Shown: positions 28,007-36,485, numbered from the stretch's first letter. The stretch is DNA of 60,110 nt from Ruminococcus sp. (GCA_021200415.1 JAJQGO010000027.1:1-60110); one strand, 5' to 3'. The notes: generated by a model from the letters alone, not told the origin. Made by a program: numbers and translations.

Positions 28007-29161
28007 ATGATTGAGGTTAAAAACCTTACAAAAAAGTACGGCGATAAGGTTGCCGTAAACGATATAAGCTTCAAGGTTGAAAAAGGCGAGATACTGGGAT
28101 TTCTCGGGCCGAACGGCGCCGGAAAATCCACAACCATGAATATGCTTACAGGCTATATTTCTTCATCGTCAGGCCGTATCCTTATTAACGGCGTCGACAT
28201 TCTCGAGGACCCGAAGAAGGCAAAGTCCTTTATCGGCTATCTTCCCGAAATTCCGCCGCTTTACGTAGATATGACAGTTGACGGATACCTTAACTTTATG
28301 TATGATCTGAAAAAATGCAAGCTCCCCAGAAAGGCGCATCTCAAGGATGTCTGCGACCTCTGCAAGATTACAGACGTAAGAAACCGTATTATCAAGAATC
28401 TTTCAAAGGGCTATCGTCAGCGTGTCGGACTCGCTCAGGCGCTTATCGGAAATCCGCCGGTACTTATCCTCGATGAACCTACAGTCGGACTTGACCCGAA
28501 TCAGATTATTGAAATCAGAACCCTTATCAAGAAGCTTGGAAAGAATCATACCGTTATTCTTTCGTCACATATTCTTCCCGAAATTCAGGCAGTCTGCGAT
28601 AAAATAATCATTATCAACAAGGGTGTTGTTGCCGCTGACGGTACAGCTGATGAAATCGCAAAAAATATCACAAACGAGCATAAAATGACTATCCGTATTG
28701 AGGGAACTACAAAAACCTCTGCGGATAAGGACGAAATTGTTGCGGCTCTCAGGGCAATTGACGGCGTAAAATATGTACGTGCCGATATGGAACGTGAAAC
28801 CGGCATTTACGATTATGACGTAGAATCCGAGGAGGATTCCGATATTCGCAGAGATATAAATAAGGTATGCTCCGAAAAAGGCTGGAACGTCCTTATGATG
28901 CAGCTTTCAGACCTGACTCTTGAGGATATATTCATGAAGATTACTGTCGGTGACGGTATTGAAGCCGAAGCCCAAGCTGCTGCAAGCAAGCCGAAGGTGA
29001 GAATTAACCTGAACTTCGGCGATCAGTCCGATGATGACGACGACGATGATGAAGATAACGGCAGCGAAGAAAATGAAGATAATATCACCGGCAGCGAAAA
29101 TGAAAGCATTGAAGATGAAAATGCTTCCGGCGAAGAAAATGAGAATGGAGGTCAGGAATAA
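28007..29161 (+). CDS. Gld-type ABC transporter ATP-binding protein with acidic tail
   Basis: This is the ATPase of an ABC-2 export system. Walker A is GPNGAGKSTTMN, the signature region is LSKGYRQRVGLAQAL and Walker B is VLILDEPTVGLDP, followed by the H-loop SSHI. The family resembles GldA and is paired with GldF/GldG-like partners directly downstream. After residue about 340 the protein ends in about 45 mostly Asp/Glu/Asn residues, which is unusual for an ABC ATPase. The ATG follows AAGGAGG, and the stop overlaps the permease start by one base. The substrate is unknown. Confidence 0.88.
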   Translation: MIEVKNLTKKYGDKVAVNDISFKVEKGEILGFLGPNGAGKSTTMNMLTGYISSSSGRILINGVDILEDPKKAKSFIGYLPEIPPLYVDMTVDGYLNFMYDLKKCKLPRKAHLKDVCDLCKITDVRNRIIKNLSKGYRQRVGLAQALIGNPPVLILDEPTVGLDPNQIIEIRTLIKKLGKNHTVILSSHILPEIQAVCDKIIIINKGVVAADGTADEIAKNITNEHKMTIRIEGTTKTSADKDEIVAALRAIDGVKYVRADMERETGIYDYDVESEEDSDIRRDINKVCSEKGWNVLMMQLSDLTLEDIFMKITVGDGIEAEAQAAASKPKVRINLNFGDQSDDDDDDDEDNGSEENEDNITGSENESIEDENASGEENENGGQE

Positions 29162-29865
29162 TGGGAGCTATCTACAGGCGCGAAATGGGCGCATTCTTTA
29201 CATCGGGACTGGCATATGTATTCTTATCTGTATTTTTCCTGTTTTCCGGATACTTTTTCTATGCGGGAACGCTTCAGTCAGGCACAACCGATACATCAGC
29301 CATGTTCAATGCACTTTTTCTTGTAGTGCTTTTCCTGATACCGATTCTTACCATGAGACTCCTCAGTGAGGAGAAAAAGCAGAAAACCGATCAGGGACTT
29401 CTTACAGCTCCTATTGGACTTTGGTCTATCGTTTTAGGAAAATATTTTGCAGCTCTTACACTGTTTATTATTGCTGAGAGTATTTCATTTGTTTACGCGC
29501 TTATTCTCAGTGCCTACGGAACGGTAGTCTGGGCGACTCTCATTGCCAATTATTTTGCAATGCTTATTCTCGGCGCGGCATTTATCGCAGTGGGACTTTT
29601 CATTTCATCTCTTACCGAAAATCAGATGGCTTCCGCCGTTGCAAGCTTTCTTGCACTCATGCTCTTGTATATGCTGGATGAAATCGAACAGAGCATTTCC
29701 ATTGAGTTTATTCAGAAAATTCTGTCAGCTCTTTCATTCTACTCACGATTCACAGAATTTACAATGGGTATCTTCAACCTTTCAAGTGTAATATTCTATA
29801 TCAGCGCAGTCTTTATCTTCAACTTCTTCACTGTAAGAATTCTGGAGAAAAGACGCTGGAGCTAA
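29161..29865 (+). CDS. ABC-2 permease, GldF-like
   Basis: This membrane subunit of the preceding ATPase has 234 residues and about six spans. It begins MGAIYRREMGAFFTSGLAYVFLSVFFLFSGYFF, and the first loop contains LTMRLLSEEKKQKTDQGLLTAPI, a motif shared by GldF-type permeases. Start and stop lie in a tight operon (TAATG junction before it, 15 bases after). It is likely to form a complex with the GldG-like protein next to it. Confidence 0.87.
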   Translation: MGAIYRREMGAFFTSGLAYVFLSVFFLFSGYFFYAGTLQSGTTDTSAMFNALFLVVLFLIPILTMRLLSEEKKQKTDQGLLTAPIGLWSIVLGKYFAALTLFIIAESISFVYALILSAYGTVVWATLIANYFAMLILGAAFIAVGLFISSLTENQMASAVASFLALMLLYMLDEIEQSISIEFIQKILSALSFYSRFTEFTMGIFNLSSVIFYISAVFIFNFFTVRILEKRRWS

Positions 29866-29889
29866 TGTGCGGAAAGGAGTATGTTCAGA

Positions 29890-31407
29890 ATGAAGAATAA
29901 AGAAAACGCAGAAAAGAAGCCGAAGAATTTTAAAAAATTCAAGTACGGCTCAATGTCAGTGGTTGTTATCGTTCTCGTGGTAGCAATTGTTGTAGTCATA
30001 AATGTTATAGCGGGTGTACTCATGAACCGCTATCCCCTGAAGATTGACCTGACAGCTGATCAGCGATATGAGCTGAGCGACGAAACAATTCAGGTTCTGA
30101 AGGAAATGGATAAGGACGTTGAAATTACCGTAACCTATCCGGAGGAAACGCTTCTTCAGTACAGCTATTATCAGATGATTCCTGAAATACTTGAAAGATA
30201 TTCAATCTATGCTAAGGCAGGCGATGGCAGCATCACCGTAAATTACATTGACATCAATCAGGACCCTGACCTTATTGCGAAATATAAGCAGTATTACAGC
30301 GGCGATATATCGCAGGGCAATATTATAATTTATTCGGAAGAACGCGTTAAGGTAACTACAATATCACTGTTTTCTCAGTCATCGTCGGGAACAATTACGT
30401 TCACCGGTGAAAGCACACTGACATCGGCAATTATGTCCGTTATTGACGCAAATCCCATAAGCACGGCATTTATGTCAACAATGGGTGATTCCTACATTTA
30501 TGGCAGTGACTACAGCACATATTACTGTATCGAAACCTACAAGGATCTTCTTTCATCAAACGGCTACGACTGCACGGATATTGACGCTCTCAGCGCAGAC
30601 ATCAGCCCTGATGATTATGACCTTATTGTTATTCCCGCACCGGCTTACGACCTCAGCGAGGACGTAATTTCAGCTCTTGAGGACTTCCTCTACAATGACG
30701 GAAATTACGGCAAGAATATAATCTATATTGCCAACGTCTATGCAACCGGTCTTACAAACCTTGATGAATTCCTTGCAAAGTGGAATATTCAGGTGGAGAA
30801 CAACATTATATTTGACGATACGAATACAATGAACGCTTCGCTTTATATAAACTCGGGAGCAACCTTCTCATCGCCGATTCTCACCATTGCTGATTCGGAC
30901 GCTGTTGGAACTCTCCCGAACGAAAGCCTCCCCACAGTTGCTCCGCTTTCAAGAGAGCTTACAATTCTTGACAAGAACAGCGAGTATGTAACATCATCGG
31001 TTCTCACCTCGTCCAACACATCATATGTTATATCAATTGACGAGGACAGCGAAGCCTCCGATGAGCAGAGCGCAAGAAATGTTGCGGTTCTTTCAAAGCG
31101 TGAAAGAGCTGAGCAGTATGACGTATATACAAGCAGCGTCCTCGCAATAGGCGCAGCTTATATGGCTGACCCGACACTTATTGATAACACAAACACTTAT
31201 AATAACGCAAATCTGCTCCTGAATATGGCAAATACACTGACAGGAAAGGAAAGCAGCTTCGTTATTCCTGATAAGGAGCTTCAGGAGGAAACTCTCGCTC
31301 TCGATTCGTCACAGCTTAAAGCTATCAGAACTGTTGTAATCTACGTTATTCCGCTGGTAGTTGTGGCAATCGGCGTGGTAGTATTCATAAGGAGAAAGAA
31401 TCGATGA
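29890..31407 (+). CDS. GldG-like ABC-associated membrane protein
   Basis: This protein is anchored by a span at about residues 23-45 (SVVVIVLVVAIVVVINVIAGVL) and a C-terminal span before RRKNR. The extracytoplasmic part has the GldG-type start NRYPLKIDLTADQRYELSDETIQVLKEMDKDVEITVTY and a later DYDLIVIPAP segment. GldG-type proteins accompany GldF in an ABC complex; gliding is not implied, as the system is widespread in non-gliding Firmicutes. The ATG at 29890 has AGGAG ten bases upstream; the ATG at 29881 is too close to it. It overlaps the next gene by four bases. Confidence 0.82.
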   Translation: MKNKENAEKKPKNFKKFKYGSMSVVVIVLVVAIVVVINVIAGVLMNRYPLKIDLTADQRYELSDETIQVLKEMDKDVEITVTYPEETLLQYSYYQMIPEILERYSIYAKAGDGSITVNYIDINQDPDLIAKYKQYYSGDISQGNIIIYSEERVKVTTISLFSQSSSGTITFTGESTLTSAIMSVIDANPISTAFMSTMGDSYIYGSDYSTYYCIETYKDLLSSNGYDCTDIDALSADISPDDYDLIVIPAPAYDLSEDVISALEDFLYNDGNYGKNIIYIANVYATGLTNLDEFLAKWNIQVENNIIFDDTNTMNASLYINSGATFSSPILTIADSDAVGTLPNESLPTVAPLSRELTILDKNSEYVTSSVLTSSNTSYVISIDEDSEASDEQSARNVAVLSKRERAEQYDVYTSSVLAIGAAYMADPTLIDNTNTYNNANLLLNMANTLTGKESSFVIPDKELQEETLALDSSQLKAIRTVVIYVIPLVVVAIGVVVFIRRKNR

Positions 31408-32924
31408 AAAAAGCAGCTAAGGGAATTATAGGACTCAGCGCGGCTCTCGTTGTACTTGGCGGAGGTCTTGCCGCACTAAAGCTTACCGATACTGACGACC
31501 AGACGGAAGAGGAAGAATCCTCTTCCGTTTCGGAAACCTCCGGCTCGGGAATTACCCTCGTGGAGGATACCGAAAGCTCGGACGGCACAGGTACGGTATC
31601 GAGAGTCAATGTTGTCAATCCTTCGGGGGAGCTTAATGTTATCATAGCAACAGAGGCTACAGATGATACATCCGCAACCTATACTCTTGAGGGCTATGAG
31701 GATATTTCACTTAATACATCCGTAGTGGGAACGCTTGCGAATAACGCGGACGGTCTTACATCACAGTCCATTGTTGCGGAGGACTGCACGGATACCGATA
31801 AATACGGCTTCGATGAGCCGCAGGCTACGGTTGAGGTTATATACGAATCCGGAAGCTCCGTGACGTTTATAATCGGAGATATTGCCCCTACCTCATCAGA
31901 AACGTATCTTATGATAGACGGTGACGATACCGTTTATACGGTTTCTACGTCAACAATGTCGAACTACAGCAAGGAGCTGTTTGACTTCGTTTCAACGACA
32001 ATTCTTGAAGAGCCGGACGATGATGATTATCCTGTCGTAAACAGTCTGAGGATTCAGCGTGACGATATTGATTACGATATTTATCTCGAATACGACACAA
32101 AGAGTGACGATGTTTCATATACAGGCGGAACGTCCGCTACACACGTAATGATGGAACCGACATTCGCGTATCTTTCGGTTGAGGATTCAACAACGATAAC
32201 GAACGGTATGTTCGGACTTACCGCAAGCGAGATATACGGCGTCCACGTAGGTGAAGCCGAGATTGCGGAGGCAGGTCTTAGCGAGCCGTTCTGCACGGTA
32301 ACCATGAGCTGCGACGACGGAAACGACTATGTGCTTTACATGAGCGAGCCTTTCACCGATGAAAACGCGGACAAGTATCACTATGTAATGCTTGAGGGCG
32401 GAAACGTAATTTATACGGTATCGGCTGAGGACGCTCAGTGGGGAACAGTTATGCCCATAGATATTGCTTCGAAGATTCTTTTCGGAACGTATGTATGGAA
32501 CATCAGTGAAATGACGGTTAATTGCAGCGGTCTTGATGAAATAAACTTTGAAATTACCATGAAGGACGATGTAGAGGATACCGATTCTCTCTCATCTGAT
32601 GATTTCAACGTAACCAAGAACGGCAGCGTGTTTGATGCCGAGCGATACAGGCAATTCTACGCATTCCTCGTTCAGGCTTCGGCTGAGGATTTTGCTCTTG
32701 ACGAAACAGTGCCGGACGAAGACCCGATGGTAACAATCGAGTTCTACGATTCGTATACAAATATTTCTGAAACGGTAGAATTTTACGATTACTCCTCGCT
32801 GACAGCTCTTATCGTAGTGGACGGTGAATGCAAATTCTTCTGCGGAAAGTCGTATGTTGAAACAATCATTGAAAATGCAGAAAGAATAGATACAGGGGAG
32901 GATTATATCACAACCTGGAAATAA
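31404..32924 (+). CDS. DUF4340-type membrane-anchored protein
   Basis: Fourth gene of the ABC operon. It has an N-terminal span (GIIGLSAALVVLGGGLAAL) followed by an acidic Ser/Glu stretch, then a large extracytoplasmic beta-rich domain with EDCTDTDKYGFDEPQATVEVIY and SVTFIIGDIAP. These are typical of the DUF4340 proteins found beside GldFG-like transporters. The length is 506 residues. The start overlaps the previous stop (ATGA). Function is unknown; from the operon I infer a periphery-side component of the same exporter. Confidence 0.75.
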   Translation: MKKAAKGIIGLSAALVVLGGGLAALKLTDTDDQTEEEESSSVSETSGSGITLVEDTESSDGTGTVSRVNVVNPSGELNVIIATEATDDTSATYTLEGYEDISLNTSVVGTLANNADGLTSQSIVAEDCTDTDKYGFDEPQATVEVIYESGSSVTFIIGDIAPTSSETYLMIDGDDTVYTVSTSTMSNYSKELFDFVSTTILEEPDDDDYPVVNSLRIQRDDIDYDIYLEYDTKSDDVSYTGGTSATHVMMEPTFAYLSVEDSTTITNGMFGLTASEIYGVHVGEAEIAEAGLSEPFCTVTMSCDDGNDYVLYMSEPFTDENADKYHYVMLEGGNVIYTVSAEDAQWGTVMPIDIASKILFGTYVWNISEMTVNCSGLDEINFEITMKDDVEDTDSLSSDDFNVTKNGSVFDAERYRQFYAFLVQASAEDFALDETVPDEDPMVTIEFYDSYTNISETVEFYDYSSLTALIVVDGECKFFCGKSYVETIIENAERIDTGEDYITTWK

Positions 32925-32954
32925 TATATCAACGAAAATAAGGAGGACTTTTGA

Positions 32955-33239
32955 ATGAAAGAAAAATTTTACACCTACAAGGGATATCCACTTGTCAGAA
33001 ACGGTAATACATTGTACTATGGATATATGTCTGATCCTTATGTAATTATGATGGAGATAGTTTCAACGAAAAGCGTTGGAAATGAGAAAATTGCGGACAA
33101 GGTGCGGGTAGTACAGATGTCCACAGCGCCGAATGCGGATCCTCTCAAAATATTCGTTAAGAATACTGAGTGTGAGGGAGGACTTTACGAAGCGCTTGAT
33201 GTTGCGAGAGTCTGGCTTGGAAAAGCTATGAAAGGCTAA
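32955..33239 (+). CDS. Small conserved hypothetical protein
   Basis: I do not recognise a family. The 94 residues begin MKEKFYTYKGYPLVRNGNTLYYG, have no signal peptide or span, and read as a compact beta-strand-rich cytoplasmic protein with ending VARVWLGKAMKG. The ATG follows AAGGAGG. It lies 30 bases after the ABC operon and before a strong terminator, so it is probably the last gene of that operon. The coding character (good ribosome site, aligned spacing) makes it a real gene. Confidence 0.7.
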   Translation: MKEKFYTYKGYPLVRNGNTLYYGYMSDPYVIMMEIVSTKSVGNEKIADKVRVVQMSTAPNADPLKIFVKNTECEGGLYEALDVARVWLGKAMKG

Positions 33240-33269
33240 GGCAGCATCCATATACGCAAATATGAAAAC

Positions 33270-33298
33270 AGCCCCGAACTGAATTGTTCGGGGCTTTT
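33270..33298. terminator. Bidirectional terminator after the ABC operon
   Basis: AGCCCCGAAC pairs with GTTCGGGGCT across a six-base loop, with T after it and A before it. It can serve the plus-strand ABC operon and the minus-strand CDF gene. Confidence 0.9.
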
Positions 33299-33314
33299 GT
33301 GTTGGATTTTTATA

Positions 33315-34481
33315 TCAGGTATAATCTCTGTCAAAGGTGATAACGGTGTAGTATTTGGTGGATTCCCTGGAAAGCTCCTCATCAATCATGGATTTCAGCT
33401 CATCGTCGGAATAATCAATCTCAAAGGGCACAACAAGGTCAAAAATAAGATTTACATGAGTATCCCCCGTAACCGTTCTGAAATCGTGAAATTTCAGTCC
33501 ATCGTTGATTCCGCTGAGTATATCGGCAAGAAGCCTGCGGCAGGCGTTTATCTGCTCGTTATCCACCTCAATGGGATCCATGTGGATAGTCATGGCGATT
33601 TTCAGCTTCTTATGTATTTCATGCTCTATGCGGTCAATGAGGTCGTGTGCCGCAACAAAATCCTCCGTGCTTTTTACCTCCGCATGGCAGCTTCCGATAA
33701 TATTTCCGGGACCGTAGCTGTGGATAATCATGTCGTGGACGCCGATTATTCTTTCATCGCTGCATACAATGCCGCGGATTTTCTCTATAAGCTCCGGATC
33801 GGCAGGCTTTCCGAGAAGCTCGTCAACGGTATCCTTGATAATCTCCAGACCCGCCTTCAGGATAAGCACCGACACGAGAAGTCCCATAATGCCGTCAATT
33901 GGGAAATCCGTAACCGTGGAGCATATAAGAGCAAGTGCCGCAGCCGCCGTGGCGAAAACATCGCTGCGGCTGTCCTTTGCGGTGGCAAGCATGGCGGAGG
34001 AATTGATTTTATTTCCCAGCTGCGTATTGAATACGGACATCCAGAGCTTCACGCCGATTGACGCAATAAGGGCGATAAGGGCAGCCACGCTGAATTTGAC
34101 ATCCTCGGGGTGCAGCACCTTGTTGAAGGAATCCTGCAAAAGCTCCAGACCCATTACTAAGATGACAGCGGCAATGATGAGGGAAACCAGATACTCCATG
34201 CGCCCGTGACCGAAGGGGTGGTTTTTGTCGGCGGGCTTGGCAGCCATTTTGTATCCCAACAGAGTTACAATACAGCTTGCGCCATCGGAAAGGTTATTGA
34301 ACGCATCCGAAACGATGGAAATCGAATTTGAAAGAGTTCCTATGGTATATTTCAGGGCAAACAGCAGTATATTGCAGATAATGCCCACAATGCTGCTGAG
34401 AGTTCCGTATTTGCCCCTGACACGCAGATCAGTTACGTTTTCGGAATCCTTAATAAATGTTCTTACAAGAAATTTTGTCAT
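33315..34481 (-). CDS. Cation diffusion facilitator family efflux protein
   Basis: CDF proteins export divalent metal ions in exchange for protons. The 388 residues show six spans, with the metal-site helices SNSISIVSDAFNNLSD and AKDSRSDVFATAAA. The family segment DKNHPFGHGRMEY lies between, and a large cytoplasmic C-terminal domain follows. The DxxxD pairs favour Mn, Zn or Fe, but the metal is not fixed by sequence. It lies 12 bases after the CorC-type gene and so shares its promoter and leader. This makes the pair a divalent-metal efflux unit. Confidence 0.92.
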   Translation of the reverse strand: MTKFLVRTFIKDSENVTDLRVRGKYGTLSSIVGIICNILLFALKYTIGTLSNSISIVSDAFNNLSDGASCIVTLLGYKMAAKPADKNHPFGHGRMEYLVSLIIAAVILVMGLELLQDSFNKVLHPEDVKFSVAALIALIASIGVKLWMSVFNTQLGNKINSSAMLATAKDSRSDVFATAAAALALICSTVTDFPIDGIMGLLVSVLILKAGLEIIKDTVDELLGKPADPELIEKIRGIVCSDERIIGVHDMIIHSYGPGNIIGSCHAEVKSTEDFVAAHDLIDRIEHEIHKKLKIAMTIHMDPIEVDNEQINACRRLLADILSGINDGLKFHDFRTVTGDTHVNLIFDLVVPFEIDYSDDELKSMIDEELSRESTKYYTVITFDRDYT

Positions 34482-34493
34482 AATAAAGCCGCC

Positions 34494-35828
34494 TCACTCC
34501 TCATCGGAGGAAATTTCCGAAGAGATAGTCTTTTCCTTTTTCATTGCCGTGCATTTTTCAATGCGGTGATGTCTGACCTCGAGAATATTGATGCTCAGCT
34601 CATCAGTATCAAGCTTCGTCTGCGTGCCGTCCTTGGGGATTTCCCCCAGCAGAGCGATTACATATCCGCCGAAGGTATCATACTTGTCGGCAGGCAGAGG
34701 AATATCAAGCTCCTGCGCAATTTCACTCAGAGGCGTAATTCCGGGGATATTCCATTCGCTGTCGCTTATCTGTTCGAATTTCAGAGCCGGCTCGTCAAGG
34801 TCATCGTCGGCAAATTCGCCCACAAGCTGCTCAACGAGGTCGGTAACTGTTATAATTCCGCTCATTCCGCCGTATTCGTCCACAACAACGGCAAAGTGAT
34901 CCGCATCGTTGCGTTTCATCTGAGCGAAAAGGCGGTCAGCCTTCATATTTTCGTGGACAAAATAAGGCTCACGGATAATGGATTTCATAATATTTTCCTT
35001 GCTTTTGTCCTCGAGGCGGAAGTAGTCCTTAGCGTTCAGAACTCCCACAACATTATCAACGCTTTCGCCGCAAATCGGGAAAACGGAGTGACGTGTGCGG
35101 TGAATGGTTTCCTCCCAGATTTCGCTGCTGTCCTCCGCCCAGAGGACGGAAACATCAGTTCGGTGAGTGCATATCTGTTCGGCAGTCATATCGTCAAAGG
35201 CGAAAACATTTTTAATGATACGGTTTTCGGTTTCGTCAATCGTACCCTTTTCAGCTCCCGCATCGGACATCATAATAATTTCCTCTTCGGTAACGGCTTC
35301 GAATTTCTGTTCGGGGTCAATGCCGAGAAGTCTGAGAATCCCGTTTGACGAGGCGTTCAGCAGCCGTACGAAGGGAGCGAAAAGTTTCCATATGAAGGAG
35401 ATAAAGCCTGCCATGCCAAGCCCGAGCTTTTCGGGATTTTTCACTGCAAGACGCTTCGGGACAAGCTCCCCGAGCACGAGCGTCGCATACGACAAAATCA
35501 AGGTGAGCAGCACAACGGAAATTACATGGACAGCTCTTTCGGGAAGCGGGATTCCCGTTCTCATGAGAAGTCCTGTAAGACGATCCGAGAAATTGTCAGC
35601 GGCAAAAGCAGCTCCGAGAAAGCCGGAAAGTGTGACTGCGACACGTATTGTGGAGAGAAAGCGTGAAGGCTCGCCTGTAATATTTTTAAGCTTTACCGCA
35701 CGCTTATCTCCGCTTGCGGCAAGCTTTTCGAGACGTGTATCATTGATAGATATAACGGCAGCCTCCGCGCAGGCGAAAACAGCGTTCAAAGCAATAAGTA
35801 AAATTTGCAGAAGAATCTGCCCTAACAT
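34494..35828 (-). CDS. HlyC/CorC-family (CNNM/MpfA-like) transporter
   Basis: This family has been tied to magnesium export and resistance in Firmicutes (MpfA). The 444 residues begin with a DUF21 membrane domain (MLGQILLQILLIALNAVFACAEAAVISIND), then a tandem CBS pair around 200-340 (EQICTHRTDVSVLW; VVDEYGGMSGIITVTDLVEQLVGE) and a CorC_HlyC C-terminal domain. The term hemolysin is historical. The ATG follows GGAGG. It is the first gene of the operon with the CDF gene, behind an attenuator-type leader. Confidence 0.9.
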   Translation of the reverse strand: MLGQILLQILLIALNAVFACAEAAVISINDTRLEKLAASGDKRAVKLKNITGEPSRFLSTIRVAVTLSGFLGAAFAADNFSDRLTGLLMRTGIPLPERAVHVISVVLLTLILSYATLVLGELVPKRLAVKNPEKLGLGMAGFISFIWKLFAPFVRLLNASSNGILRLLGIDPEQKFEAVTEEEIIMMSDAGAEKGTIDETENRIIKNVFAFDDMTAEQICTHRTDVSVLWAEDSSEIWEETIHRTRHSVFPICGESVDNVVGVLNAKDYFRLEDKSKENIMKSIIREPYFVHENMKADRLFAQMKRNDADHFAVVVDEYGGMSGIITVTDLVEQLVGEFADDDLDEPALKFEQISDSEWNIPGITPLSEIAQELDIPLPADKYDTFGGYVIALLGEIPKDGTQTKLDTDELSINILEVRHHRIEKCTAMKKEKTISSEISSDEE

Positions 35829-35873
35829 AGAAAATGACCTCCGATATAATTATGTAAAAATCTGTATAAGCGC

Positions 35874-35915
35874 AAAAAGACACAGCCTAACACAAAAAGC
35901 AGTGCAGACCGTGTC
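35874..35915 (-). terminator. Attenuator terminator in the CorC-type gene leader
   Basis: On the reverse strand GACACGGTCT (35906-35915) pairs over ten positions, including G-U pairs, with AGGCTGTGTC (35879-35888), then TTTTT (35874-35878). The TAG stop of the leader ORF lies at 35887-35889, inside or at the edge of the 3' arm. It sits 45 bases before the CorC-type start, between promoter and gene. Confidence 0.75.
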
Positions 35916-36024
35916 CGGTATTTTCGTGGCTGCATCGCACAAGGGTAGCTGTGCAATGGAACCTTATGTAAAACAAATACTTGTCGTAATTATCGGGGAT
36001 ACTGCCATCAGCGGCACCGTCCAT
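35887..36024 (-). CDS. 45-codon leader peptide upstream of the metal-transport operon
   Basis: This ORF is too short for common gene callers. It begins MDGAADGSIPDNYDKYLFYI: an acidic N-terminus with a proline, then hydrophobic and aromatic residues, then a Cys/His-rich end (TGHGLHCFLC). The ATG at 36024 has AGGAGGTG nine bases upstream, one of the best ribosome sites in the window. It lies about 40 bases after the promoter start point. Its stop falls in the terminator stem. I infer a regulatory leader peptide whose translation controls attenuation. The same stretch could instead be an RNA aptamer, since pieces (AGGTGA, ATAAGGT, ATGCAGC) resemble parts of the M-box magnesium riboswitch, though other M-box blocks are absent. 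Confidence 0.6.
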   Translation of the reverse strand: MDGAADGSIPDNYDKYLFYIRFHCTATLVRCSHENTGHGLHCFLC

Positions 36025-36069
36025 TTAGATTTTCACCTCCTGAGTATGCTGAATGTGTTTTGTATAGAC

Positions 36070-36098
36070 ATTATATACCATATTCAATAAAATGTCAA
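36070..36098 (-). promoter_or_regulatory. Consensus promoter of the CorC-CDF operon
   Basis: The reverse strand has TTGACA, 17 bases, TATAAT. The leader from there to the CorC-type start is about 235 bases. The -35 box stands 24 bases from the -35 box of the rny promoter on the other strand. Confidence 0.88.
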
Positions 36099-36122
36099 GA
36101 TAAAAAAACAAAAGAAACGGTA

Positions 36123-36151
36123 TTGACACGGAGAAAAAAAAAGTGTATAAT
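36123..36151 (+). promoter_or_regulatory. Consensus promoter of rny
   Basis: TTGACA, 17 bases, TATAAT, pointing right, back-to-back with the CorC-type promoter. Confidence 0.85.
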
Positions 36152-36157
36152 TATTGT

Positions 36158-36476
36158 GTTGTATTTATTTGCAGTAATATTACTATAGATCTGGCAGTAA
36201 TGCAGCCTTGTTTTAAATCATTGCACCGGTTCTGGAACTGCGTGTTCGGTCGATTTTATGTGTTTTTAGTCGACGGCAGCTCCTCCCTATTTAATATGAT
36301 ATGAACAAACCCCGGACGTTCACGTCCCTTAATGTTTTGCGCCTGCCGCTGCTCTCGGCAGTGCTTCATCAATATAATATTAATAAAAAAATGAATAAAA
36401 TAATGCGGCATTTACCGCCTTTATGTAGTAATAAAGTTTATGATACAAACTTTATATTTTTAAGCAAAAGGAGGTA
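36158..36476 (+). promoter_or_regulatory. Long structured leader of rny
   Basis: The untranslated region of about 325 bases contains several helices: GGACG/CGTCC around a TTCA loop (near 36314-36327), CTGCCG/CGGCAG (near 36343-36361), GCGG/CCGC (near 36405-36418) and a nine-base inverted repeat ATAAAGTTT/AAACTTTAT at 36431-36455 just before the ribosome site. I see no ORF with a good start and no known riboswitch. Confidence 0.4.
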
Positions 36477-36485
36477 ATGCACTGT

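Noticed and set aside
33297..34061. 254-codon plus-strand frame opposite the CDF gene
   Set aside because: The CDF motifs are on the minus strand. The plus frame has no family features.
35167..36090. 307-codon frame on the plus strand antisense to the CorC-type gene and its leader
   Set aside because: The minus-strand CorC-type gene has clear domains and a ribosome site. The plus frame has no recognisable domain, no ribosome site and reads across the minus-strand leader ORF and promoter.
35829..36100. M-box magnesium riboswitch before the CorC-type gene
   Set aside because: Fragments such as AGGTGA, ATAAGGT and ATGCAGC are similar, but other conserved M-box blocks are missing. I prefer a leader-peptide attenuator and keep the riboswitch as an alternative only.
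36158..36470. 6S RNA gene in the rny leader
   Set aside because: I looked for a long closing stem with a central bubble and did not find one.
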